Below, in pieces: positions 1 to 7,756 of a DNA stretch of 64,000 bases. Numbering within the stretch: the first letter of the stretch is position 1; the number at the start of each line of letters is the position of its first letter. A model generated the notes under the pieces. That model ran no database searches, had not been told where the DNA came from, and worked only from the letters and a program-made list of their open reading frames with translations. The DNA comes from CAMYKD01 sp041617155. Lineage in GTDB: Bacteria; Pseudomonadota; Alphaproteobacteria; Kiloniellales; JAKSDN01. The stretch spans positions 53,665 through 117,664 of the forward strand of contig JBFJPL010000001.1 of assembly GCA_041617155.1 (NCBI GenBank), in the 5' to 3' direction. Made by a program: the position numbers and the translations under genes.

Positions 1-43
1 TCTCCGTACCGGTGATCGCGTCCTTCTCGACCTTGGTCGGCAT
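1..43 (-). CDS. ccoP: Cytochrome c oxidase cbb3-type subunit III (N-terminus only)
   Basis: Only the first 14 codons lie in the window; the gene runs off the left edge. The peptide begins MPTKVEKDAITGTE, which matches the conserved N-terminus of CcoP/FixP (DAITGTE precedes the single membrane helix). CcoP is the membrane-anchored dihaem cytochrome c subunit that passes electrons to CcoO and CcoN. It is the last gene of ccoNOQP and starts 3 bases after the ccoQ stop, so it is surely cotranscribed. Identity rests on the short motif plus position. Confidence 0.85.
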   Translation of the reverse strand, partial: MPTKVEKDAITGTE

Positions 44-46
44 GGC

Positions 47-223
47 TCACTTCTCCCCTTGGCTTTTCGGGTCATCGCCCTCCAGGGGGATGCGCGCGTG
101 TTTCTCCATCTCGGATTTGCGCTTCGGCCACAGCACCCAGGCGACGATGCCCAGGAACAGGAGCATCATCCAGACCACCCAGTAGGGGCGCAGCCAGTCG
201 TAGAGCGTGCCGAGGATCTCCAT
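47..223 (-). CDS. ccoQ: Cytochrome c oxidase cbb3-type subunit CcoQ
   Basis: A 58-residue protein with one membrane helix (about residues 13-33, rich in V, L, W and M) and a charged cytoplasmic tail ending SQGEK. CcoQ/FixQ is the small subunit that stabilises the cbb3 oxidase. The size, the single helix and the position between ccoO and ccoP are diagnostic. A strong ribosome binding site (AGGAGGG) lies about 8 bases before the ATG and overlaps the end of ccoO. Confidence 0.9.
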   Translation of the reverse strand: MEILGTLYDWLRPYWVVWMMLLFLGIVAWVLWPKRKSEMEKHARIPLEGDDPKSQGEK

Positions 224-235
224 GGCGCGGCCCTC

Positions 236-958
236 CTACTGTTGAAGGTCTTCGGGCTTGAGGTCGGTGAAGTCGACCATGCGGCCCAGGATCTGCAAGT
301 AGGCGATCACCGCGTCCATCTCGCTCAGGCGGCCCGGGTTGCCGTCGAAATCGGCGACCACGGCCTTGGGATAGCGCGCCAGGAGATCCTCGCTGTCGGC
401 CTGCGGATCGGCCTGCGTCCGAAGATCCTCAAGCGCGCTCGCGATCATCTCGTCGCTGTAGGGCACGCCGACGCCGCGGTTGGCGCCGAGCCGCTCGGCT
501 ATGTCGCTGGTGTCGAGCGGCCGCTCGAGCATGAAGCCGTAGCCCGGCATGACCGATTCGGGCACCACGGCGCGCGGGTCGACCATGTGGGCGACGTGCC
601 ACTCGTTGGAATACTTGCCGCCGACCCGGGCCAGGTCCGGGCCGGTGCGTTTCGAGCCCCACTGGAACGGGTGGTCGTACATGGATTCGGCGGCCAGGCT
701 GTAGTGGCCATAGCGCTCGACCTCGTCGCGGAACGGCCGGACCTGCTGCGAATGGCAGGTGTAGCAGCCCTCCCGCACGTAGATGTCGCGGCCGCGCAGC
801 TCGAGCGGCGAATAGGGCCTGACACCCTCGACCTTCTCGATCGTGGACTCGACCGCGAACAGGGGCACGATCTCGACCAGGCCGCCGATCGACACGGTGA
901 TCAGTACCAGCACCAGCATCAGGATGACGTTCTTTTCGATTTTCGCATGGCTGAACAT
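236..958 (-). CDS. ccoO: Cytochrome c oxidase cbb3-type subunit II (monohaem)
   Basis: 240 residues, the usual length. An N-terminal membrane anchor (about 10-32) is followed by a periplasmic c-type cytochrome domain with one CYTCH haem motif (C65-H69). A downstream VMPGYGF segment probably supplies the axial methionine. CcoO takes electrons from soluble cytochrome c or CcoP and feeds the CcoN haem-copper site. Its haem must be attached by the Ccm machinery encoded at 11.9-19.4 kb. It lies 10 bases after ccoN in the same operon. Confidence 0.97.
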   Translation of the reverse strand: MFSHAKIEKNVILMLVLVLITVSIGGLVEIVPLFAVESTIEKVEGVRPYSPLELRGRDIYVREGCYTCHSQQVRPFRDEVERYGHYSLAAESMYDHPFQWGSKRTGPDLARVGGKYSNEWHVAHMVDPRAVVPESVMPGYGFMLERPLDTSDIAERLGANRGVGVPYSDEMIASALEDLRTQADPQADSEDLLARYPKAVVADFDGNPGRLSEMDAVIAYLQILGRMVDFTDLKPEDLQQ

Positions 959-968
959 GGTGCGCTCC

Positions 969-2441
969 TCACTCGGCCGGTTCGGCGGTCGGCCCGGATA
1001 CCGGCATGGGTGCCATGACCCGGGCTTCGTCGCGCACCTCGCCGCGAGCGGTGCGGATCAGGTTGTAGACCATGATCAGCGCGCCGATCAGGAACAGCAC
1101 GCCGCCCAGCGCCCGGATCACGTAGAAGGGATGCATCGCCTCGACCGTCTCGACGAAGGAGTACTGCAGGAAGCCGAGGAAGTCGTAGGACCGCCACATC
1201 AGGCCCTGGAGGATTCCGGACACCCACATAGCGGTGATGTAGAAGACGATGCCGATGGTCGCGATCCAGAAGTGGACGCTGACCAACTTCTCGGAGTAGA
1301 GCCGTTCGCGCTTCCACAGGCGCGGCACCAGGAAGTAGACCGCCCCGAAGGACACGAAGGCAACCCAGCCGAGCGCGCCGGAATGGACGTGGCCGATGGT
1401 CCAATCGGTATAGTGGCTGAGCGCGTTGACCGGCTTGATCGACATGACCGGGCCCTCGAAGGTGCTCATGCCGTAGAACGCGACCGAGACCACGAGGAAG
1501 CGCAGCACCGGGTCGGTGCGCAGCTTGTCCCAGGCTCCGGACAGGGTCATCAAGCCGTTGATCATTCCGCCCCACGACGGCATCCACAGCATGACCGAAA
1601 AGGTCATGCCGAGCGTCTGCGACCAGTCCGGCAGGCTGGTGTAGTGCAGGTGGTGCGGGCCGGCCCAGATGTAGAGAAAGATCAGCGACCAGAAGTGGAT
1701 GATCGACAGGCGGTAGGAATAGACCGGCCGCTCCGCCTGCTTGGGGATGAAGTAGTACATGATGCCCAGAAATCCGGCGGTCAGGAAGAAACCGACCGCG
1801 TTGTGGCCATACCACCACTGGGTCAGTGCGTCCTGTACGCCGGCGAACAGCGAGTAACTCTTGGTCCCGGTCCACGATACCGGCAGCGCCAGGTTGTTGA
1901 CGATGTGAAGCATGGCGACGGTCACGATGAAGGCCAGGTAGAACCAGTTCGCCACGTAGATGTGCGGTTCCTTGCGCTTGACGATGGTGCCGACGAATAC
2001 GATCAGGTAGACGACCCAGACCAGCGTCAGCCAAAGGTCGACGTACCACTCTGGTTCGGCGTACTCCCGGCTCTGCGTGATGCCGAAGACATAGCCGGTG
2101 CCGGCCAGCACCAGGAACAGCTGGTAGCCGAAGAAGATGAAGGCGGCTGCTTCCTCGCCGCCGAACAGACCGGTCCGGCAGGTCCGCTGCACCACGTAGA
2201 GCGAGGTGGCGATCAGGGCGTTACCGCCAAAGCCGAAAATCGCGGCAGAAGTGTGCAGCGGCCTCAGCCGCCCGAAGGAGGTCCACTCGAGATCCAGGTT
2301 CAATATGGGGTAGGCCAGCTGAAAAGCGATGAACATGCCGGCCAGAAAGGCCGCGACCCCCCAGAACACCGTCGCGATAACGAAGAGGCGGATCACATTT
2401 TCGTTGTATCCGCCCGCCGCCGCTTGGGCTCGCTCAGCCAT
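969..2441 (-). CDS. ccoN: Cytochrome c oxidase cbb3-type catalytic subunit I
   Basis: 490 residues from the chosen start. This is the haem-copper oxidase core that reduces O2 to water with high affinity. The family's histidine ligands are visible: LRPLHTSAAIFGFGGN, WWYGHNAVGFF, AGPHHLHYTSLPDW and IGHVHSGALGW, set in a polytopic 12-helix-like pattern. An upstream in-frame ATG at 2504 is possible, but the start MAERAQ is preceded by a strong GGAGGGG ribosome binding site 3 bases away, and the extra 21 residues are charged and unlike the family. A perfect FNR/FixK box lies 114 bases upstream, which implies induction at low oxygen. Confidence 0.97.
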   Translation of the reverse strand: MAERAQAAAGGYNENVIRLFVIATVFWGVAAFLAGMFIAFQLAYPILNLDLEWTSFGRLRPLHTSAAIFGFGGNALIATSLYVVQRTCRTGLFGGEEAAAFIFFGYQLFLVLAGTGYVFGITQSREYAEPEWYVDLWLTLVWVVYLIVFVGTIVKRKEPHIYVANWFYLAFIVTVAMLHIVNNLALPVSWTGTKSYSLFAGVQDALTQWWYGHNAVGFFLTAGFLGIMYYFIPKQAERPVYSYRLSIIHFWSLIFLYIWAGPHHLHYTSLPDWSQTLGMTFSVMLWMPSWGGMINGLMTLSGAWDKLRTDPVLRFLVVSVAFYGMSTFEGPVMSIKPVNALSHYTDWTIGHVHSGALGWVAFVSFGAVYFLVPRLWKRERLYSEKLVSVHFWIATIGIVFYITAMWVSGILQGLMWRSYDFLGFLQYSFVETVEAMHPFYVIRALGGVLFLIGALIMVYNLIRTARGEVRDEARVMAPMPVSGPTAEPAE

Positions 2442-2554
2442 TTCCCCTCCCCGCTTTCGGTCCTCGCGTCCTCCGATCGCGGTCGGGCGGGGCATCGTCC
2501 GCACGGCGCCGCGTCAGGCCGGCCGGAAACTGGCCGAACTTGTTGCAGTAAACA

Positions 2555-2568
2555 TTGACATAGGTCAA
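2555..2568. promoter_or_regulatory. FNR/FixK-type binding site in the ccoN / DUF2189 divergent promoter
   Basis: The 14-mer TTGACATAGGTCAA is a perfect TTGAC-N4-GTCAA palindrome, the consensus of alphaproteobacterial FixK/FnrN/Aadr regulators. Its centre is about 120 bases before the ccoN ATG and about 65 before the ATG of the divergent DUF2189 gene, so one site could serve both. cbb3 operons are classical members of this regulon. Which gene is activated is inferred, since transcription starts cannot be seen. Confidence 0.85.
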
Positions 2569-2626
2569 TGCTGCGCAAAGGAATAGACTGCAAATCAGCT
2601 GGAAACGGGGATAAGGAGACGTTGCC

Positions 2627-3427
2627 ATGGCGGAGACAGGCGGGACCTCCGAAAGCATTCCGGTCTTTGCCGGTCCCAGCCCCAAGGTCCGGCGCATCGG
2701 CATGGACCGCCCCTGGGCCTGGTTGGCCGCGGGGTGGCAGGATCTGCGGCGCGCGCCGGCTGTCGGTTTAGCCTACGGCGTGATCTTTGCCGCCGCTGGC
2801 TTGGTGCTGACCGCCGCCATCTGGCTGCTCGACGTCTTCTATCTGGTGCTGCCGCTGGTCGCCGGCTTCATGCTGATGGGGCCGATTCTGGCGGTCGGGC
2901 TCTACGAGGTCAGCCGGCGGCTCGGCGCCGGGGAGCCGGTCGGCTTCGCCCCGGCCTTGACCGCCTGGCGCCGCAATCCGGCGCAGATCGCCCTGATGGG
3001 CCTGCTGCTGATGCTGTTCCTCCTGGCCTGGATCCGTGTCGCGACCCTGGTTTTCGCGCTGTTCTTCAGCCAGAACCCGCCCGACCCCAACAACTTCATC
3101 GCCGATGTCTTCTTCTCGGTCGAGAGCGTTCCCTTCATCCTGGTCGGCAGCGCGATCGGCGCTGTCTTGGCCGCGCTGGTCTTCGCGCTCAGCGCCGTGT
3201 CGATCCCCATGCTGCTCGACCGGGACATCAACGTCATCACCGCGGCGGTCAGCAGCTTCGTCGCCGTGCGCCACAACCTGGCGCCGATGGCGGTTTGGGC
3301 CGGTCTTATCGTGCTCTTTACCGGCGCCGGCCTTGTGACCGGGTACCTGGGCCTGGTCGTGACCCTGCCGCTGATCGGGCACGCGACCTGGCACGCCTAC
3401 AAGGATCTGGTGGAGGTTACGGCTTAG
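2627..3427 (+). CDS. DUF2189 family integral membrane protein
   Basis: 266 residues. After a 40-residue hydrophilic start come hydrophobic segments at about 48-68, 72-95, 122-145, 170-195 and 220-250, interrupted by the DUF2189-like stretch VSRRLGAGEPVGFAPALTAWRRNP. The family (COG5473) has no established biochemical role; members often lie beside respiratory oxidase genes. A good ribosome binding site (AAGGAGA) precedes the ATG. It is divergent from ccoN across a shared FNR/FixK box, and its last 11 bases overlap the end of the convergent kinase gene. A role in low-oxygen respiration or oxidase assembly is only an inference. Confidence 0.8.
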   Translation: MAETGGTSESIPVFAGPSPKVRRIGMDRPWAWLAAGWQDLRRAPAVGLAYGVIFAAAGLVLTAAIWLLDVFYLVLPLVAGFMLMGPILAVGLYEVSRRLGAGEPVGFAPALTAWRRNPAQIALMGLLLMLFLLAWIRVATLVFALFFSQNPPDPNNFIADVFFSVESVPFILVGSAIGAVLAALVFALSAVSIPMLLDRDINVITAAVSSFVAVRHNLAPMAVWAGLIVLFTGAGLVTGYLGLVVTLPLIGHATWHAYKDLVEVTA

Positions 3428-4994
3428 CGGCCGCGCTCAGGACGCGCCGCGCGGCCGCGACGACCGCCTCAACCGGGCCGGAGGCGTCCAGGCGGTGCCA
3501 GGTGATAACGCCGGTATCCCTGGCGGCTTGCCGCTCCACGACATCGGGCGTGGCGTCGGAGGCGTCGCCACGGCGCCTTGCCGTGCGCTCGGACAGCGTG
3601 ACCAGCGGCGCGTCGAGCCAGAGCCCGGTGAAATCGACGCCGATGGCTCTCGCCAGGGCGGACGCCTGCTGCCGTTCCTTCGGCTGCCCGAAGACCGCAT
3701 CGGCCACCACCGCATGACCGGCACGAAGCGCGCGTGCCGCGCGGTCGAGCAGTTCCGCGTAGACACGCTGGTTCACGTCGGGGCGGTAAGCACCGGCCGG
3801 CAAGGGCGTCAGTTCGTCGACCCCGAACAAGGCCTTGCGCAGCACATCGCTGCGCAGCTGGAGTGCGCCCGGGACCGGGCCGACCTCGGGCGCCAAGGCG
3901 CGCGCCAGGGTCGACTTGCCGCTGCCCGACAAGCCGCCGACCGCGATCATCCGCGCCGCCGGCGGCGCCAGATAAGCCTGCGCTTCCGCGAAGTAGGCGC
4001 CGGCCTCTTGCTCCAGGCGCCGGGCCGCCGCGGGGTCGCTCTGGCTGCCGGCCATGCTGACGCTCACCTTGGCGCGCACGGCGGCGCGCAACGACAGAAA
4101 CAGGGGCAGGGCCGCGAGCCCGTCCGGATCGTCGCGCCGTTGCAGATAGCGGTTCAGCAGCAGATTGGCCTCGGCTCTGAGGCCCCGGTGGTCCAGGTCC
4201 ATGAGCAGGAACGCCAGGTCGTAGAAGACGTCGATGCAAGCCAGGGCATCGTTGAATTCGATGGCGTCGAACAGGGTCGGCTCGCCGTCGATCAGACAGA
4301 CGTTGCGCAGGTGCAGGTCGCCGTGGCAGCGGCGCACGAAACCGGCCTTGCGCCGGTCGTAGAGCAGCCCGGCGACCTTGCCGAAGACCTCCTGGGTGGC
4401 GCCGGTCAGACGCCCGACCTGGGCCGGGGGAAATAGCTCCGGCCGTTCCGCGAACTCGGCCGCGTTCTCCTCGAACACCCAACGCAGATCGCCGAACTGC
4501 GCCTTGACCGGTTCGGCGCGGGCGTGGAAATCGGCGATCTTGTCGGCCAGTCGCGTCAGGCGCTCGGGCGTCAGGCCGCCAGCCTGGACCAGGTAGTCGA
4601 ACAGGCCTTCCTGATCGAAGCGCCGCATGACCACGGCCCACTCGATCACCTCGCCCTCGGCCCCGAAGCTGAGCTTGCCCTCGGCGGTCCGGCGGATCGC
4701 GACGGTGTCGAGGTAGAGCTCGGGCGCGCTGCGCCGGTTGAGCGTGATTTCCCTTTCGCAGGCCCTGCGGCGCCGGGCCAGCGTCGAGAAATTCATGTAG
4801 GGGTAATCGACCGCGCGCTTGACCTTGTAAGCGCGCGAGCCGGCCAGAAAGACCATGGCGCCGTGAGTGTCGATCCGCTCGACCGCCGCGCCGCCATGGG
4901 TTGCCGGCCGCGAAAGGAAGGCTGCCACTTCGCTCTGGTCGGCGACCAGGTGCTTGTCGGTTTGCTGTGTCGGATCGCCGGCGGTGGCCAACAC
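3417..4994 (-). CDS. Fused aminoglycoside-phosphotransferase-like / P-loop kinase
   Basis: 525 residues with two kinase-like halves. The N-terminal half (about 20-340) resembles aminoglycoside phosphotransferases (COG2187), with a Brenner motif HGDLHLRN near 225 and FDAIEFND near 240. The C-terminal half is a COG0645 P-loop kinase with Walker A GGLSGSGKST near 350. The substrate is unknown. The same fusion occurs in Mycobacterium Rv2004c of the hypoxia (DosR) regulon. The first codon is GTG, with GAGG about 8 bases before it. A near-consensus FNR box lies 60 bases upstream, which fits a low-oxygen role beside the cbb3 operon. Drug resistance is unlikely. Confidence 0.85.
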   Translation of the reverse strand: MLATAGDPTQQTDKHLVADQSEVAAFLSRPATHGGAAVERIDTHGAMVFLAGSRAYKVKRAVDYPYMNFSTLARRRRACEREITLNRRSAPELYLDTVAIRRTAEGKLSFGAEGEVIEWAVVMRRFDQEGLFDYLVQAGGLTPERLTRLADKIADFHARAEPVKAQFGDLRWVFEENAAEFAERPELFPPAQVGRLTGATQEVFGKVAGLLYDRRKAGFVRRCHGDLHLRNVCLIDGEPTLFDAIEFNDALACIDVFYDLAFLLMDLDHRGLRAEANLLLNRYLQRRDDPDGLAALPLFLSLRAAVRAKVSVSMAGSQSDPAAARRLEQEAGAYFAEAQAYLAPPAARMIAVGGLSGSGKSTLARALAPEVGPVPGALQLRSDVLRKALFGVDELTPLPAGAYRPDVNQRVYAELLDRAARALRAGHAVVADAVFGQPKERQQASALARAIGVDFTGLWLDAPLVTLSERTARRRGDASDATPDVVERQAARDTGVITWHRLDASGPVEAVVAAARRVLSAAAKP

Positions 4995-5053
4995 CTTCCG
5001 GTCCTCGCTAGTTGCCGCTTCCCGGACTATCGCCCGAGCCGTCGGCGCGCCAA

Positions 5054-5067
5054 ATGACCCAGGTCAA
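5054..5067. promoter_or_regulatory. Candidate FNR/FixK-type site between kinase and SDR genes
   Basis: ATGACCCAGGTCAA matches TTGAC-N4-GTCAA with a single mismatch in the first base. It lies 60 bases upstream of the kinase start and about 110 upstream of the divergent SDR gene. A second FNR-like site within 2.5 kb of the ccoN box makes the match less likely to be chance, but one mismatch lowers certainty. Confidence 0.5.
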
Positions 5068-5177
5068 ATTCTCGCGCGATCGGCCGGCCGCATCCGACAT
5101 TCCATCGCGCCCGGCGCACGCCGAACCTGCTAATCTAGCGGAACGATCGGCTCGGCAACAGAGTTGGAGCGATTGCC

Positions 5178-5930
5178 ATGGGGCGACTGGAGGGAAAACG
5201 GGCTTTCATAACCGGCGCCGGCGCCGGCATCGGCGCCGCTGCGGCGGAACTCTTCGTCCGAGAAGGCGCCAAGGTGGCGCTCGCGGACATCGACGTGGCG
5301 GGCGGCCAACGTGCCGCCGAGGCGGCCAACGCGGCCGGTGGCGAAGCCCTGTTCCTGGAGACCGACGTGGCCGATCCGCAAAGCATCGAAGCGTCCATCG
5401 GGCAGGCGGCCGCGGCTTTCGGCGGCCTCGACATTCTCTACAACAACGCCGGCGGTGCCTCGGCGCGCGACGGCAGCGTGCTCGACATCCCGCTGGCGGA
5501 ATTCTGGCGCACCATCAACGTCGATCTCTACGGCACCTTCCTCGGCTGCCGTTTCGCCATACCGCATCTGCGCGCGTCCGGCGGCGGCTCGATCATCAAC
5601 ACCACCTCGATCCGCGCCATGAAGGGCACGCGCGGCGCCGATGCCTACACCTCGGCCAAGGGCGGCGTGCTGACCCTGACCAAGGCGCTCGCCATGCAGT
5701 GCGCGCCCTGGAAGATCCGGGTCAACGCCATAGCGCCCGGCGCCGTGTTGACCGAGCGGACCCGCTCCATGGGTATGACTGGCGACGACGACGGCACCAA
5801 CCCGGCGCGCCCGGTTCGCACCGGCCGGCCGGTGGAGGTTGCCTGGATGGCGGTCTTCCTGGCTTCGCCGGAAAGTAGCCTGGTGAACGGCGCGGTGATC
5901 CCGGTGGACAGCGGCGCCAGCGCATTCTAG
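5178..5930 (+). CDS. Short-chain dehydrogenase/reductase (SDR)
   Basis: 250 residues, a classical SDR: cofactor motif TGAGAGIG (12-19), D64 in the ETDV segment, NNAG (89-92), catalytic S144 and the Y157-x3-K161 pair. The A-D-I-D after the second strand points to NAD(H) rather than NADP(H). It should oxidise or reduce a hydroxyl/keto group on a small molecule; the substrate cannot be read from the sequence. It is divergent from the kinase gene and followed by a 90-base gap, so it appears to stand alone. Confidence 0.92.
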   Translation: MGRLEGKRAFITGAGAGIGAAAAELFVREGAKVALADIDVAGGQRAAEAANAAGGEALFLETDVADPQSIEASIGQAAAAFGGLDILYNNAGGASARDGSVLDIPLAEFWRTINVDLYGTFLGCRFAIPHLRASGGGSIINTTSIRAMKGTRGADAYTSAKGGVLTLTKALAMQCAPWKIRVNAIAPGAVLTERTRSMGMTGDDDGTNPARPVRTGRPVEVAWMAVFLASPESSLVNGAVIPVDSGASAF

Positions 5931-6020
5931 CGCCGTGGCGAGCTTTGAACGGTCAAGGGATTTCGAACGGCGCCCGCGCCCGTCGGGAGCGCGGGGCTCT
6001 TGGCGTACCGAGACCCGGCG

Positions 6021-6188
6021 TCAGCTCTTGTGCTGCTGCTGCATCAGCACGGCGAGTACGCCGTCCCAGGTATTGGCCTGACAAGCGTGGACCGCCTCTT
6101 CCCAACCGAGGCAATTGAGCAGGCTGTGAGCCAGCTGTTCCTGGTAGCTACGGGTCTCCAAGGTCTGCGGCGCGGAATGCTCTGCCAT
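6021..6188 (-). CDS. Small hypothetical protein, 55 aa
   Basis: A 55-residue frame beginning MAEHSAPQTLETRSYQ and ending MQQQHKS. It has no signal peptide or membrane helix, carries two cysteines (C26, C37) and a predicted helical middle (EQLAHSLLNCLGWEEAVHAC). Support for a real gene: an AGGGGAGGT ribosome binding site about 7 bases before the ATG, and an AT-rich upstream segment able to hold a promoter. I do not recognise a family. It lies alone between the SDR gene and another small gene on the same strand. Confidence 0.6.
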   Translation of the reverse strand: MAEHSAPQTLETRSYQEQLAHSLLNCLGWEEAVHACQANTWDGVLAVLMQQQHKS

Positions 6189-6566
6189 TTTCCTGACCTC
6201 CCCTTACCGTCACTGGCGACTTTCGAAGCCGCAATCGTCGGCCTCTAAGAGGCCTCAATGTGAAAGAATTTTACAATAGACCTGTTGCCGACGACTTAAA
6301 TTTTATATTTAATTTTTCGAGAAAATACGATTTTGTCTGGAATATTCAAGTATAATTCCAGTATCAACTAAGTATATATGCTTAATTATCTATGTATCGA
6401 GCCGCTGCCCGATGAGGCGGGGTCGCCAAAAGCGGCCGCGCCCGGGCCAAGCCGAGCGCCTTGGCGCCGTTCTTGATTTCGGATTGTTCGTGCTACGGCC
6501 CGGCGACCGGGCCCGGGCTTCCGTTGCCGGGCCCGTGTCACCACGCGCGCGTTGTCTTGAGCGACA
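6189..6566. other. Gene-free AT-rich stretch with GC-rich hairpin
   Basis: The part from about 6260 to 6400 is strikingly AT-rich (many TTTATATT and TATATA runs) against a GC-rich genome, and probably holds the promoter of the 55-aa gene. From about 6410 it returns to high GC and contains the hairpin annotated below. No further open frame with a ribosome binding site was seen on either strand. Confidence 0.6.
6509..6534 (-). terminator. GC-rich stem-loop downstream of the 76-aa gene
   Basis: GGGCCCGG and CCGGGCCC form an 8-bp stem around a 10-base loop, 33 bases after the stop of the minus-strand gene that follows. A second overlapping stem (GGCCCGG/CCGGGCC) abuts it. There is no clear U-run, so this is a structural terminator candidate only. 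Confidence 0.4.
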
Positions 6567-6797
6567 CTAGCTGGCGGCGCGAACCTGGCGCCGGCGCTTT
6601 TGTACCACTTGACGGATCTGGGTCACGTTGGACGGAACCTCGTCCTTCGAATCAACCTGCTTCAACACGGAAAGCGGCAGGCCGTTCAGCATGCCCCAGG
6701 GTAGTTTCAAGTCCACTTTCGGGTCCTGCTCGAAGGTTCGTCCGACCACTTCGCCTGTAACCTCCAAGACGACATGTACCTTATCGCCTAAGTCCAT
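6567..6797 (-). CDS. Small hypothetical protein, 76 aa
   Basis: 76 residues, MDLGDKVHVVLEVTGEV at the start and a basic tail (QKRRRQVRAAS). The first 45 residues alternate hydrophobic and polar in a way that suggests a small beta-rich domain; there is no signal peptide, helix or cysteine. AGGAGGG sits 5 bases before the ATG, which strongly favours a real gene. I do not recognise the family. It is flanked by AT-rich non-coding DNA on its promoter side. Confidence 0.65.
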   Translation of the reverse strand: MDLGDKVHVVLEVTGEVVGRTFEQDPKVDLKLPWGMLNGLPLSVLKQVDSKDEVPSNVTQIRQVVQKRRRQVRAAS

Positions 6798-7337
6798 CTT
6801 GCCCTCCTAAGGATTCCGACCGAGCAAAGATTCGTTCTTACCCCAGCGCTGTTCTATAAAAGAGTAATGAGTTTTAAGAAATTGTCAATTATCTTTGTTT
6901 ACGAATTAGTAACCTTTTCGCAATTGCGATAGGATTTTGTTAGAAATAGCTATCGGCGCTAATAGATTTCTATGAGTAATTTAAGATCAAGATTCTCGGG
7001 CCCATGAGCTGTCCAAATATTCCGCGTGACGTCACAGAGTGATGTGCTAGCGATGGTGGCGAAACTATTGCCGCCGCACGCTCGCATATTGCGCCTCCGG
7101 CAATCCGCCGGCATGAATTCGGATGTTCGATCCCGGCCCTGAATCTGACTATAAGGTCGGCCGCAAAGGCTTCCGGGGCGCAACGCGGCGCCCTCCCCGG
7201 GCCGCCCGGCAGGTGGAACTTATACTTGGCACAGCTAGTAAAATCTAAAACCGACTCCGCGCCGCCATGGTTAACACTTTCGAAATTTTGACAAATTAAT
7301 CTAAATCCGATCTTTAATTCATTTGGCGTGACGAACG
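6798..7337. other. 540-base intergenic region, no recognised gene
   Basis: Positions 6840-6990 are AT-rich and include an exact TTGACA hexamer on the minus strand (complement of 6883-6888), upstream of the 76-aa gene, without a clear -10 partner. From about 7000 to 7260 composition is mixed. Minus-strand frames here lack ribosome binding sites and look random. No RNA gene was recognised. Confidence 0.5.
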
Positions 7338-7676
7338 ATGCAGGCAACCAACGAGACAGCCGCCGAGCGGCAAATCCCCGACGACGACCGGCGCCGCCAG
7401 CAGCGGGCAGCCGTACTCTGGGCGGCAAGCCTTGAATGCGGCGGCCAGGTCGCCGACTGCGTCGTGCTGAACCTCGGGCTGACGGGAGCCCTGCTGCGCA
7501 TGGCCGTGCCGTTCGAGCGCAGCTATCCGGTCACCTTGCATTCCTACCATTTCGGCCATCTCGATGGCCGGGTGATCTGGCAGGAAGGCAACGCCGTCGG
7601 CCTGAAGTTCGAGGGCGAGCCGGACCAGGTGGTGGAAACCCTGTCGCGCGCCTTGCCGGAACTGACCGCGGCCTAA
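7338..7676 (+). CDS. PilZ-domain protein
   Basis: 112 residues, essentially one PilZ domain. The N-terminal RxxxR motif (R19-R23) and the following N-x-G-x-x-G element (N45-G50, with glycine where serine is usual) are the c-di-GMP contact motifs. Such single-domain proteins act as c-di-GMP receptors or adaptors in motility, exopolysaccharide or biofilm control. The serine-to-glycine change may weaken binding. No ribosome binding site of high quality precedes the ATG. The gene stands alone, convergent with the amino-acid ABC operon. Confidence 0.8.
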   Translation: MQATNETAAERQIPDDDRRRQQRAAVLWAASLECGGQVADCVVLNLGLTGALLRMAVPFERSYPVTLHSYHFGHLDGRVIWQEGNAVGLKFEGEPDQVVETLSRALPELTAA

Positions 7677-7756
7677 CTTCTCGCCGACCGTCGCAATCGA
7701 CAGCGGCGCACGGCCATCGCGCCGCCGCGGGAAAACCGCGCGGCGTGTGCCGTCGA

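Noticed and set aside
843..2558. Long plus-strand frame opposite ccoN
   Set aside because: The ccoN product on the other strand has all haem-copper oxidase ligands; this frame is a compositional shadow.
3417..4994. Aminoglycoside resistance gene
   Set aside because: Though the N-terminal half is of the phosphotransferase fold, the fusion with a P-loop kinase belongs to a chromosomal family without resistance function.
6959..7428. Minus-strand frames of 74 and 152 codons upstream of the 76-aa gene
   Set aside because: No ribosome binding site, low-complexity sequence, overlap with the PilZ gene, and no family resemblance.
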